Counted from the first letter of the stretch, positions 1 to 8,519 are shown. The stretch is DNA of 41,137 nucleotides from Gemmatimonadota bacterium (GCA_022823225.1 JAJDXM010000047.1:1-41137); one strand, 5' to 3'. Notes: generated from the sequence alone by a model not told the origin. Numbers and translations: made by a program.

Positions 1-15
1 GCCTGACCCATCCAT
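1..15 (-). CDS. Possible start of next ssp operon gene (sspD-like), partial
   Basis: After the sspC-like stop codon at 45-43 the minus strand reads a good ribosome binding site (GAAGGGG), eight bases, then ATG at 15-13, with the frame open to the window edge. In SspABCD operons the next gene encodes SspD, a PAPS-reductase/ATP-pyrophosphatase-like enzyme that activates the DNA sulfur acceptor. Only five codons are visible, so the identity rests on position alone. An alternative GTG at 39-37 lies in the same open frame. Confidence 0.3.
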
Positions 16-42
16 GTCCAGCACCCCTTCAAGGATCACCGC

Positions 43-2016
43 TCAACCCGGACGACTTGCCTCGGAATCGGTGGACGCCTTGGCCCGGAACAGCCGGACG
101 GCTTCGCCCGGAATCGGTGGACAACTTCGTCGGAATAGGCAGGCCTGCGCCAACCGCTCGCTGACTTCCTGCCGGGCCACCCAATCGTCTCCAACGACCG
201 GATCGTCCAATACCGCCCCTACCGCAGCGCACTCCCGGGCTGCGTCGTCCAGCGCAGCCACGTCTGTTGGCATCGCGGCGACCACCGGCTTGGCTGCCTT
301 GGACGATTTCGCCAGAATTGGCGGATTGTCAGGATCGACCACCATGAGAACTTCGCCATCATAGTCGGAAAACGGATCGAGTGGCTCGACCAGCTCCCCA
401 CCTGCCACGTACCTCCGAGCGAAGACCCTCAGTAGATCGTGTTTCGCACTGTGCCGGGCAGCAATCACCGGCTTGGGATCGTCGATGTCCGACAGTATCC
501 CAACGAGCGAGCGTTGCTGCATCTCTCCCCGGGCGCGGGAAAGCCGTCGGGGGATATCGACATCGGTGCCCTGCCAGATTCGGTACTCGTCCGAGAAGTC
601 GCGATAGGTGACGACACCCGCTGTCTCCAGATCGGGGAGAAGGTCCGGCGCGTGAGGGTCGATCTCGGCGAGCAAGCGCCTCGACGCTCGCACCACACCG
701 GTCGTCGACACGAGGTTCAAGACGGCGACGGACTTTGCTAACCGTCTCTGGGCCGGGGTGAGGTTCGGGGCATCACGTAAACGAGTCGCGATCTCGGTCC
801 AGCGGCCTTGGTCCACTGGCACGCCCGCCATCGTTCCGCTTGCGACGAAATAGTCGTAGACACCGGCGAGTCCTACGGAAGGAAGCTCACCCTCCGGTAG
901 CAACACGGCGGCATCAAGGTAGGAGGCGGCGCTGGCTGGATCCGCGCTCGTGAGGAAGGAAAACAACGTCCGTTCGTGCTGCCCGTACCGGTTACACAGC
1001 TCAGGCAGCACGGATGCGGCCAAGGGATGAAGTGGGTAGCAGGACGCCACGACATCGGGGTCGGCCAGTTCCGCGATTCCTAGAGAGCGCATTGTCGAGG
1101 CTTGCTGGGTCGCCCACCGATCGATGCGACCACGGATGTTACGGTCCGCCCGAAACACGGTGCCGATGAACGCCCGTGTCTGGCTCGCAGATTCGACGTA
1201 GGCGACGGTCTCGAAGCGCCCTTGTACTTTCGCCCACTCGCGACGCTGTGGGCCGTCCGTGTGAGACAGATAATCCTCGAAGGAAAGGTGCTGAAGCGTC
1301 ATCAGGAAGATGGGAAGACCTGAGCCCTGTCCGGCTTCGGCGAGCTGCTGAAGCAGATACGGATCTCCGTCGCTGCTGTCGGCGATCGCTTCGAGGTTCT
1401 TTCCGAATTCGTCGATCACCAAGAAAAGGGGCCGATCTTTCGCTAGGCACGTTGCAACCTCTATCAGTGCCCCTGGGGATGGGCCGGTCCGGCGTGGATC
1501 CTGGCTATCGGCATCGCCGATGGCCGCTTTGAGCGCTCCCGCCGCCGGGAATTGGCGGGTGGACGGAATCCTGCCGAATGCTCCCAAGACGGCGCTGTGG
1601 AGGGCTCGCAGAATGGTGCGATTCAGTGGTTCACGAGCGGCGGTTACGAGACCCCGACGGAACCCGGTTTCTTGGGTATCGTGATTGTCGTGAGCGGCCC
1701 ATGCCAAGTCCGCCATGTCGGAGTTTGCCGCTTCAAGTAGCGCGATCGCTAGGTCCCTAGTTGCCCCGTCAGGCCCAAGCAGCGCGTCCAATAGAAGGGC
1801 CAGTGACGACTTTCCAGACCCGTAAGGACCGGTTAGAGACCACGCCCCCCCTGCTTGCTGGCTGGAAGCAACAGTGAGCATCCGCTCGACGGCTTCGAGC
1901 GCACGAGAGGTGACAATGTAGCCCTCAAGTGGCTGGGCACGTCCAGCATCGCGCTCAAGGTTTGCGGACTTGGCGAAGCGCGGCTGAATCTGGATGTGGT
2001 CCGCTAGTGTGGGCAT
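43..2016 (-). CDS. sspC: P-loop ATPase of an Ssp-type DNA phosphorothioation operon (SspC-like)
   Basis: This 657-residue protein has a clear Walker A motif, GPYGSGKSS, at residues 63-71, and a Walker B-like segment LFLVIDEFGKN at 197-207. The remainder is largely helical with no membrane segment. Its start ATG lies one base after the stop of the DUF4007 gene (TAGaATG), so the two are translationally coupled. In SspABCD systems the ATPase SspC works with the nickase SspB and the PAPS-reductase-like SspD to put sulfur into one DNA strand at a specific motif. I assign the gene from the operon order (cysteine desulfurase, DUF4007, ATPase), not from a family-specific motif. The last 25 codons overlap an imperfect 29-bp direct repeat offset by 46 bp, so the extreme C-terminus may be altered relative to homologues. 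Another P-loop defence ATPase remains possible. Confidence 0.7.
   Translation of the reverse strand: MPTLADHIQIQPRFAKSANLERDAGRAQPLEGYIVTSRALEAVERMLTVASSQQAGGAWSLTGPYGSGKSSLALLLDALLGPDGATRDLAIALLEAANSDMADLAWAAHDNHDTQETGFRRGLVTAAREPLNRTILRALHSAVLGAFGRIPSTRQFPAAGALKAAIGDADSQDPRRTGPSPGALIEVATCLAKDRPLFLVIDEFGKNLEAIADSSDGDPYLLQQLAEAGQGSGLPIFLMTLQHLSFEDYLSHTDGPQRREWAKVQGRFETVAYVESASQTRAFIGTVFRADRNIRGRIDRWATQQASTMRSLGIAELADPDVVASCYPLHPLAASVLPELCNRYGQHERTLFSFLTSADPASAASYLDAAVLLPEGELPSVGLAGVYDYFVASGTMAGVPVDQGRWTEIATRLRDAPNLTPAQRRLAKSVAVLNLVSTTGVVRASRRLLAEIDPHAPDLLPDLETAGVVTYRDFSDEYRIWQGTDVDIPRRLSRARGEMQQRSLVGILSDIDDPKPVIAARHSAKHDLLRVFARRYVAGGELVEPLDPFSDYDGEVLMVVDPDNPPILAKSSKAAKPVVAAMPTDVAALDDAARECAAVGAVLDDPVVGDDWVARQEVSERLAQACLFRRSCPPIPGEAVRLFRAKASTDSEASRPG
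48..122. repeat. Imperfect 29-bp direct repeat, 46-bp offset, at 3' end of sspC-like gene
   Basis: Copies at 48-76 and 94-122 share the block CGGAATCGGTGGAC and flanking CCGGACG. The 46-bp offset is not a multiple of three, so a duplication here would have changed the reading frame of the ATPase C-terminus. Deleting one copy in thought gives a C-terminus that ends in another frame a few bases further on. Confidence 0.6.
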
Positions 2017-2017
2017 T

Positions 2018-3010
2018 CTATGGGCCTCCGACTGCGGCGAGGGCCAGTTGGTCGGATTCCTTCGGTTCTGAGGTGCTTGAGGTCGTCACACCGTAGTAGT
2101 CATCGAGGATCTTCCGCCCTAGCGCTTCCCGATCTTCGGACCAAGCGAGTTGGATGCCGCCCGTTGCCGTAACTAGGTCCAATCCGGGGGTCTTTCGAAC
2201 CGCCTTCTCCAGCGCGGCTAGCATTTCGGACTCGCCAAGTTTGAATGCTCTGCCGGGCGAGCCCGGAGCCAACGTGATTCGGCTGAGGGTAACGGTGTTT
2301 CCACCGATCTCGACGCGGTCGACGTAGTCCAACGTCGAATAGGCCAGGATCGCCGGGGGAAGGGTGATTTTAGTTCCCAAGGAGAACCGGTATCGGCCTG
2401 TACTGTTAGGGCGGCTAATCAGACTGAGTTCCCGGAGCGGACAATCGAGGATATCGTCGATCGGCACTCGTCCTCGTCGTTCGGGGGGCGCATACGTGCG
2501 CAACAACGCGCCGACATCTTTCTTGACGGAGGAAGGGTGGGGTCTTCGCCATTCGGCGGCGAGGTCGAGCTGGGTATCGACCGTGGCGTAGAGATCATCC
2601 TCTGTGAACTCCACCGCGTGGAAGTCGTTGAATGCGAGCCACCAGATGGGCACGTGACACGGCGGAGCAAGCAACAACCAATGGAGCAGCCAGAGGGTGC
2701 CGGGATCTTCCATGTACGGGTCCCATCCCCCCTTACCGAACAGTGCTTCGCCCAACGGCGTCGTCATTAGATCTGGGGCCCTGCGGTTGGCAGAGTCCGG
2801 ATCGGTCGCAATCAGCTTGGCAGCCAATCCCCAGAAGCGTATCGCGCGAACCATGTTCTTGCCGACGCCGATTCGGACCGGAGCGTCGTCTCCGAAGAAC
2901 ACCCGAGGATCCGCTGCCACATGGGCGTGTGCTTTCCGGAACCAGCCGTAGCGAGGGTGGAATGTCTCGTGTCGGGCGAACATCGGAACTGCGGCATCGA
3001 CTAACCTCAT
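2018..3010 (-). CDS. sspB: DUF4007 protein (SspB-like)
   Basis: The N-terminus carries the pattern FARHETFHPRYGWFRKA, close to the (G/R)HETFxxRYGWxxKA signature of DUF4007 proteins, followed by a long uncharacterised domain; the protein is 330 residues. DUF4007 proteins occur in DNA phosphorothioation cassettes, where SspB is reported as a DNA-nicking component; I recall this from the family literature and cannot test it here. I chose the ATG at 3010 over an upstream ATG at 3043 because it starts one base after the sspA-like stop (TAGaATG), is preceded by GGGGAAGAGG, and puts the conserved motif near the start. Tight coupling on both sides places it in one transcript with the desulfurase and ATPase. 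Confidence 0.75.
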   Translation of the reverse strand: MRLVDAAVPMFARHETFHPRYGWFRKAHAHVAADPRVFFGDDAPVRIGVGKNMVRAIRFWGLAAKLIATDPDSANRRAPDLMTTPLGEALFGKGGWDPYMEDPGTLWLLHWLLLAPPCHVPIWWLAFNDFHAVEFTEDDLYATVDTQLDLAAEWRRPHPSSVKKDVGALLRTYAPPERRGRVPIDDILDCPLRELSLISRPNSTGRYRFSLGTKITLPPAILAYSTLDYVDRVEIGGNTVTLSRITLAPGSPGRAFKLGESEMLAALEKAVRKTPGLDLVTATGGIQLAWSEDREALGRKILDDYYGVTTSSTSEPKESDQLALAAVGGP

Positions 3011-3011
3011 T

Positions 3012-4271
3012 CTACGCCTCTTCCCCTGAAAGGCTGCGAACACGCGTTACCGCCTGAACCGTACGGTCCACGGCCAGGTCGATCTCTTCCCGCGTGGTGA
3101 AGCGTCCCAAGCTGAATCTCACGCCCTCGAACGCTGCCTCGCGGGACAGGCCCATCGCCAACAGCACGTCAGAAGGCTCGATCGACCCTGAACTACAGGC
3201 ACTGCCAGTCGACGCGGCGACCGGGTCCATGTTCACGACTACAGCGTCAGCGTCAGCGCCCTGGAACCGGAGATTCGCCGTGTTGGGGAGCCGGCAGGTA
3301 GCATCCCCAATCTCCGACACGTCGGGTAATCTCGCCTTCAGCGCCCGGGTCAGACGATCGCGGAGTTGGCTTACGCGTTGAGATTCCGTTGCGCGCTCCG
3401 TGGAGGCAATAGCAGCTGCCGCGCCCAGCCCAACGATCCCGGCGACGTTCAGCGAACCGGACCGAAGGCCCCGTTCATGTCCTCCGCCGTGTATCTGTGG
3501 ACCTAGTCGGCGGAGCGCCTGACTGTTGCCCACCAAAGCTCCGACTCCACCTGGGCCACAGATCTTGTGACCGCTTAGCGAGACGAGATCGATCCCTAGC
3601 TCCTCCATCTTCAGTGGCATCCAACCGACAAACTGAGTGACATCCGAGTGGAGCAGAGCACCGGTGCGGCGCACCAGTTCAGAGACCTCGGCGAGCGGGT
3701 TCATCACCCCAGTCTCGCCGTTCGCGGCAATGACCGAAACCAACAGAACATCCGGGCCGAGGAGTGACTCGAGCTTGACCAGATCCACGAAACCACCGTC
3801 GGTGACCGGAATGATGTCCAGCCGCACCGAGCCACGTTCCTCAAGCCACTCTGCGGTGCGGGCCACAGATGCATGTTCGGCGGCAGACATGAGGATCCGG
3901 TCCCGGCGTGCAGGAGCAGTCTCCACCGCTCCGCGGAGGGCGAGATTGTTAGCCTCGGTGGCGCTGGCAGTGAAGACCACGCCGCTCGGAGAGCCACCGA
4001 CCAACGCCGCGACATGATCACGCGCGTCGTCCACAAGCGCGCCTTGTCGCTGCCCGAATCTGTGAGTCGACGAGGCGTTTCCGGATCGCTCGGTGAGAAC
4101 CGGGACCATGACGCGAGCGACTCGCGGGTCGAGCGGTGCCGAGCCGTTGTAGTCGAGGTAAATCTCTCGTTCAGTGCCTCGCTGCCTCAATCCATATCGC
4201 TTCTCGCTCGGTACCGGAACTTCGTTCAGCATGTGGGCGACTTCGGACTCACTTCGGGTTACGTTCGGCAT
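3012..4271 (-). CDS. sspA: Cysteine desulfurase, DndA/SspA/IscS type
   Basis: This 419-residue PLP enzyme removes sulfur from cysteine as a persulfide. The PLP lysine is K236 in SLSGHKICGPGG, and the persulfide cysteine is C359 in STGSACSSGS. Other class V aminotransferase landmarks are the LDYNGSAPLDP start (39-49), TEANNLALRG (105-114), HSDVTQ (208-213) and the HGGGHERGLRSGS loop (261-273). On its own the protein could serve Fe-S cluster assembly, but the following DUF4007 and ATPase genes point to sulfur donation for DNA phosphorothioation, with SspD as acceptor. It is the first gene of the minus-strand operon. The start at 4271 touches an inverted repeat at 4273-4287 and has no good ribosome binding site; an internal ATG at 4232 is an alternative start. 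Confidence 0.9.
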   Translation of the reverse strand: MPNVTRSESEVAHMLNEVPVPSEKRYGLRQRGTEREIYLDYNGSAPLDPRVARVMVPVLTERSGNASSTHRFGQRQGALVDDARDHVAALVGGSPSGVVFTASATEANNLALRGAVETAPARRDRILMSAAEHASVARTAEWLEERGSVRLDIIPVTDGGFVDLVKLESLLGPDVLLVSVIAANGETGVMNPLAEVSELVRRTGALLHSDVTQFVGWMPLKMEELGIDLVSLSGHKICGPGGVGALVGNSQALRRLGPQIHGGGHERGLRSGSLNVAGIVGLGAAAAIASTERATESQRVSQLRDRLTRALKARLPDVSEIGDATCRLPNTANLRFQGADADAVVVNMDPVAASTGSACSSGSIEPSDVLLAMGLSREAAFEGVRFSLGRFTTREEIDLAVDRTVQAVTRVRSLSGEEA

Positions 4272-4272
4272 G

Positions 4273-4287
4273 CCCTATAGAATAGGG
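4273..4287. promoter_or_regulatory. Inverted repeat abutting the sspA-like start codon
   Basis: CCCTAT-AGA-ATAGGG is a perfect 6-3-6 dyad one base upstream of the desulfurase ATG on the minus strand. The same bases contain a weak -10-like TATTCT with a TTCCAA hexamer 17 bp further upstream, so the dyad may be an operator overlapping a promoter for a leaderless or internally started mRNA. This is inference from position and symmetry. Confidence 0.4.
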
Positions 4288-4351
4288 ATTCCGGGCGTCG
4301 GTTGGAAGGGGCGCTCCTTCGACCCGCGCGAGGCGAACCGTGATTCCACCC

Positions 4352-4660
4352 TTAGTCGACCAAGTCGCTCTCCACCCCCAACCCAGCCGCCCCCATCATC
4401 CTCTCGCGCAGATCCGCATCATACCCGGGGGCGCCATCGGCCGCCTTAAGTACCTTCACCGCGTCCTTCAGGCCCAGGCCCAGCCCCAACCACGACTGCG
4501 TGAACCACGTCTTCCTTCTGGTCCGAAACCAGTGCACAGCCACGATGGGACACATGTTGGAGCCGGGCTGAGTCTTCGGCGCCGCTGTCCCGATGCACCC
4601 GTCGACAATCTCCCAGCCCTTGATCCGCTCCATTTCAAGAACCAACTCGTCAATCTTCAT
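4352..4660 (-). CDS. Hypothetical protein, 102 residues
   Basis: This small ORF follows the HNH gene on the same strand after 43 bases. The ATG at 4660 is preceded by GGAGAGGGG at about ten bases, which favours it over a longer frame that would overlap the HNH gene. The product has two charged helices at the N-terminus (MKIDELVLEMERIKGWE), a middle with two cysteines, an RTRRKTWFTQSW segment and an alanine/glycine-rich end. It has no signal peptide or membrane span. I do not recognise a family. Its placement suggests co-transcription with the HNH endonuclease, perhaps as an accessory or immunity factor, but nothing in the sequence proves this. Confidence 0.45.
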   Translation of the reverse strand: MKIDELVLEMERIKGWEIVDGCIGTAAPKTQPGSNMCPIVAVHWFRTRRKTWFTQSWLGLGLGLKDAVKVLKAADGAPGYDADLRERMMGAAGLGVESDLVD

Positions 4661-4703
4661 CTCCGTGTCACCCCTCTCCCAATTGATCGCTGTTTCCCAC
4701 CCC

Positions 4704-5603
4704 TCACCCCCCAAACACCTCCTCCCGATGATACTCCAGGAACCGCCGATGCGGCCAGTACATCCTCTCCTCCGGCACCCGTAACCGCCGGTCCCGATTG
4801 ACCAGCCCAAGCACGCTGCTCGGAATCGCGTCCCTCTTCAGCAGCAACCCGTAGTCGTCGTCGATTGAGATGAGCCCGCGGTCGAACATCCAGTGGAAGG
4901 TGGAGCTCAGGGCCACCCCGTTCCGAAGGCTGTCCGGCCCGTTGGCCTTCACGGGCTGGATGTGCGCGGCCTGGGCCTCGGCCCTCCCGCCGCCGTTGAT
5001 GATCCTGAGACCGCTCATCGCGCAGGTGTTGTCGTAGGCCCTCTTGATCCCCGTGGCGAACACCCGGTCGCGGAAGGGTCTGCTCGAGACCGACTCGACG
5101 ATCGGCCGGTCCGCCAACTCCAGACTGGTGTCGTGGCGCGCCCCTTCGCGGATGCCGGGTCGCTTCCGCCGGTCGTCCCCTGCCTCAAATCCGGCCGAGA
5201 GAATCAGACTGTATTCGGCATCCGCCAGACCGCGCACCGACAGGCCGAACCTGCCCTTGTTCGTCGAACCGTCCGCCTTCTGCAGCCCGCTCTCGTAGTA
5301 GAAGTTCCCCTCGCGGAAGGGCACCGCCCGGTCGAATTCGAGATAATCCTTCACGTACGCGTAGTAGTGGTCGTGCCTGTTCGGATCAGGTCCGATGTGC
5401 ACGATCCGGGCCGTCGCGAAGTACGACTGGCGCCCCCCACGGCTCGACAACTCGGCGCTGCTGCGGCGAGGCTCGTAGTAGACGATCCAGTCGCCCAGCG
5501 CGGCCCGTGCGGCTCGGAGATACCTCTTCGGAAAGTGGTATCGATGCTCGGGGAGATCGTCGTACGACGGATCGACCTTCGTGGTCAGAACGGCTTTCGG
5601 CAT
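4704..5603 (-). CDS. HNH endonuclease with N-terminal PUA-like reader candidate
   Basis: The C-terminal third is a restriction-type HNH nuclease: YDNTCAMSG (190-197), H214 in AAHIQPV, N228 in SLRNGVAL and H237 in STFHWMFDRG, the arrangement seen in predicted restriction endonucleases such as COG3440. The first 150 residues have GDWIVYYEPRR, YFATARIVHI and YYAYVKDYLEFDRAVPF, a beta-rich pattern reminiscent of PUA/EVE/ASCH folds that read modified bases or RNA; that fold assignment is inference. The 299-residue length suits a two-domain modification-dependent restriction enzyme. It lies upstream of, and in the same direction as, the phosphorothioation operon, with the 102-residue ORF between. 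A phosphorothioate-cutting enzyme would be self-toxic beside an active Ssp system, so it more likely reads another modification or is held off by the sulfur mark. Confidence 0.8.
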   Translation of the reverse strand: MPKAVLTTKVDPSYDDLPEHRYHFPKRYLRAARAALGDWIVYYEPRRSSAELSSRGGRQSYFATARIVHIGPDPNRHDHYYAYVKDYLEFDRAVPFREGNFYYESGLQKADGSTNKGRFGLSVRGLADAEYSLILSAGFEAGDDRRKRPGIREGARHDTSLELADRPIVESVSSRPFRDRVFATGIKRAYDNTCAMSGLRIINGGGRAEAQAAHIQPVKANGPDSLRNGVALSSTFHWMFDRGLISIDDDYGLLLKRDAIPSSVLGLVNRDRRLRVPEERMYWPHRRFLEYHREEVFGG

Positions 5604-5738
5604 CGGGGATGCGGTGGCTGCTGTGGTAGTGGGGGACGGATTCGGGCTGGAATGCTCGTCGCCGGAAACCTACGGGGCGGTGCGGATTCTCTCAAGCGAG
5701 TGGTGGCCGAATGCCCGATCGAAGCCAAAGAGACCTCG

Positions 5739-5762
5739 GAATGTCAAGCACGCTTTACATTC
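5739..5762. promoter_or_regulatory. Inverted repeat GAATGT-N12-ACATTC
   Basis: This lies in the 215-bp gap between the HNH gene and the lipoprotein gene. The outer ATGT...ACAT halves resemble the dyads bound by PadR-type regulators. The minus strand carries TTGACA inside it, but I find no convincing -10 downstream. It may serve the HNH gene, which starts at 5603. Confidence 0.35.
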
Positions 5763-5818
5763 TGACAACTCGGCATTACCATGCTCACGCCCTGCGAACC
5801 CATCGGCACACCCCTCCC

Positions 5819-6400
5819 TCACCCGCAGAGGTCCACGCACTCGTCCGGGTCGTGGCGGTACAGCACGACCCACAGCGCTTCGCCGTCGTAGTTGGCGGCG
5901 TCCGCGTCTATCGGGTCGCGCCACTTGAAGGCGCACCAGAACCACTGGCACTCGGTGGGGTTGTCGGGGTCCTGGGGGAACCCTTCGGTCTGAGGGTACG
6001 GCGCGCGGTCCACGTCGATGTCCCACCGGATCTTCGGTGCAAGCCCCCAGCGCTCGGACACCTGGGCGACGATGCGGCCGTCCTGAACAATGCGGGCCAC
6101 GATGGTGGCCGAGCCCGAATCGGGAACCCTGAACTGCACGTCGCCGCCCGTGAACTGCGATGCGTTGTACGTGTGCGTCGGGATGCCGTCGCCGCTGACG
6201 ATAATCTCAAGGCCGGCGAACCCCTTCGGGTCATCGAGGTCGCCGTTGACGGTGACGTAGGTGGTGTCGTCGGGCCAGCGTGTCGGGTACCGACCCTCTC
6301 CCACGCGGATCGTCAGCATGGGGTCGCGGTCGACCCCCAGCGGGTTGGTACAACCGGTGGCGAGAAGCGCCAGTGCGAGCGCCATGGTCGTGGTCTTCAT
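5819..6400 (-). CDS. Small secreted lipoprotein, unknown function
   Basis: The ATG at 6400 is preceded by GGAGGGG at seven bases and begins a type II signal peptide, MKTTTMALALALLATGC, with the lipidated cysteine at residue 17. An upstream in-frame ATG at 6418 is less likely because the ribosome binding site would be inside the coding region. The mature part is about 175 residues, acidic, beta-rich and carries four cysteines near the C-terminus (ECQWFWC and ECVDLCG), which suggests disulfides outside the cytoplasm. I do not recognise a family. It stands alone between the HNH gene and a frameshifted gene on the other strand. Confidence 0.75.
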   Translation of the reverse strand: MKTTTMALALALLATGCTNPLGVDRDPMLTIRVGEGRYPTRWPDDTTYVTVNGDLDDPKGFAGLEIIVSGDGIPTHTYNASQFTGGDVQFRVPDSGSATIVARIVQDGRIVAQVSERWGLAPKIRWDIDVDRAPYPQTEGFPQDPDNPTECQWFWCAFKWRDPIDADAANYDGEALWVVLYRHDPDECVDLCG

Positions 6401-6604
6401 CCTACCCCTCCAGGTCATCCGTGTCGACCCGGTTCTCGAGGCACCATACCCGGTCGCTCACGGTTGCCGGCAGGCCACGAGGGCCTCCTGTCCCACAGTC
6501 TGTGACGCCCGAAATTCGAAGCGCAATCACTTCGGCGTAGCTTCGGCTCCAGCGCCGCGCAGTGCCCCTCCGGCTCCTTCTTGGGAACTATGCAGCCGCA
6601 CTGA

Positions 6605-7614
6605 ATGGACGGACGTGAAACGCCGGATCCGGCCGGGAATGGATGCGGCTTCCGGTTGCTCGCCAGCTTGCCACGGTGGCCTATCGGCGCCGGCACCGCA
6701 TCCAGCGTGGACGCCTGCTCACGCCTTGCGAACCCACCAACTCAACCCGAAGCCATCGGTTCGGTCCTTGCGGCCCGGGGGTTTCCGTCTCCGGACGTGC
6801 AGGCCTTCATCCGGCAGTATCTCGACATGGTCGGGAGGTGGTTTCGTCCCGGCAGCGAGAGCTTCAGGGCGCTTCTCGACGACCATCGCGCCATCCTGCA
6901 TGAGCTGCGCCGCGTCCTGGAGAAGGACGGCGACGGCGGCGTCCACGCGATGGTGTCGGCAGACCGGACGGAGTACCGCGACGCGCTCGCCAGGCTGGTG
7001 AGGGAGTCCAGGCACGATCCGAAGCAGCTGCGGGCTCTGGTGGCAAATCGACTGAAGAGCCGGGGCATCGCGCCGCAGTATTCCAACAATCCCTCGCGGA
7101 CCGTCTACTGGCTGTATTGGACGGACACTACCCTGGGTGACGCCGTGAAGCGCCTGGGCGGCCATCGTGGCTCCCTTTGCTGGGACATCGGATTCACACA
7201 CCACGGTGTCGAGATGGATTTCAACTTCTACGCCGAGAGCAGCGAGGAGCGTTCCTTCGTGGATCGGCTGAAGAGCTTCATGGAGAAGACGCCGATCAAC
7301 CGACGGAAACCGGACGAGTACGCCGTCAGGGACAAGGGATACGGCTGGGAAGGGGTCGTTTTAGACGATCCAGTCGCCCATCCCGGCCCCGACGCGCGCG
7401 CGCCCGCGAGTCAGATTACGCGATCGGCGTGGACCTTGAGTTCAGGTCGGACCCGTACACTGCCGAGCGGGTCAAGAAGGACTCGCAGACCTTCCCGTCG
7501 AGCGAGCTTCATTGCGGGTACGAAGTCGGACGCTCAGTCATGGATCCCCCAGAGAGAATTCGGCCCCTAAACCACGTGGGGCCGAAGCCCGCTTGGATCA
7601 TGGACGTGGCATAG
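6605..7614 (+). pseudogene. Hypothetical gene frameshifted at a CG-dinucleotide tract
   Basis: One frame runs from 6605 to about 7392 and encodes a plausible soluble protein (helical middle, then TVYWLYWTDTTLGDAV, WDIGFTHHGVEMDFNFYAESSEE, GYGWEGVVLDD). The continuing protein-like sequence (ESDYAIGVDLEFRSDPYTAERV) is in a different frame that ends at 7614. The switch falls on CGCGCGCGCG at 7393-7402. Removing one CG unit joins both halves into a 335-residue protein. The first 60 residues look unconserved, so the real start may be downstream. I do not recognise the family. It may be a true pseudogene, a phase-variable gene, or a sequencing or assembly error in the tract. Confidence 0.55.
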
Positions 7615-7682
7615 AGGCCAGTTTCGCTGTGGACCTACATTGGCATGGATGGATGCCTTGCATCAAGGATGGAATGCCGACC

Positions 7683-8519
7683 TTACACCCCGCGCTCCCG
7701 CACCCTCTCCAGGAACTCCTCGCGCGTGTCACAGTCGAGAATCGCGGCTGCGACCAGGGCGATTCGGTCACGGCCAGGGCTTCCCAGGATCGACCGCCGC
7801 ACTTCGTCCGCGGTACGCTCTCCAAACTTCCGCCCGATCTGCTGCACCAGCACCGCCACCTGCCCCTGCTCAATCCCTTGCTCTCGGCCCTCCCGCCGTC
7901 CCTGCCTATGCCCCTCCCGGCGTCCCTCCTCGCGCCCCTCCTGCCTGATGTCGTCCAGGCTGCGCTGGAATTCGGTCACCACGGTGCTCATCGTCATCGC
8001 CTCCTCCAATTGTCGGTTGGAAAACCCCTTCGAACGTAACATCGCCTTCACCGACCGGGCCATGAACCGGTCGAAGTCCTCGTCTTCGCAGGCTTCGACA
8101 AGCGGCAGCAGCACTGCGAGCGCCGCCCGCATCTGCGCAGCAGTCGTCACGCCGGAAAGCCCGAGCACGAGCCGTGGCAGATCTTCGGGACCGGATGGCC
8201 GTGCGCCGGGTGGCATCCGGCCCACCACCCGGTAGGTGTCTGGCGCAGAATCCCGGAAGAGTTCGCTCAGGCGGGTTGCAGCGTTCCAACGCCTGTCTCC
8301 GTGGTGGAGTACCAGGGCTACCAAGGCCAGTTCCCGGTCGCCACGCCCGAGTTCCTTGTCGCGCTCGATCAGGCTTTGGCCGGCGAGACAGCTGTAGACC
8401 GTCGTCCTGAGAGCCATATGCCGCTCCGGCCGGCCCTGGAATTCCAGCAGGAGCACCAGGTCCGTGGACCCATCAGTGGTGCGGACCCGCCAGACCATGT
8501 CGGGGTAGCGCCGTCGCAT
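7683..8519 (-). pseudogene. Rpn-family PD-(D/E)XK nuclease, N-terminally truncated (copy 1)
   Basis: The frame encodes an Rpn/transposase-like nuclease (PDDEXK_2): MVWRVRT, LVLLLEFQGRPERHMALR with the catalytic E/Q-type strand, and a C-terminal charged coiled coil (QEGREEGRREGHRQGRREG...) ending in DTREEFLERV. Homology-like sequence continues upstream of the first ATG (DYRTLQPLPTELIDEQ) to a stop at 8595-8597, without a start codon. The usual N-terminal HDxxYKxLF region is missing, so the gene is probably cut by a rearrangement; the flanking 8650-8841 DNA belongs to another gene family. Rpn proteins are DNA nucleases that promote recombination. A near-identical but shorter copy lies at 12678-12984. 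Confidence 0.7.
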
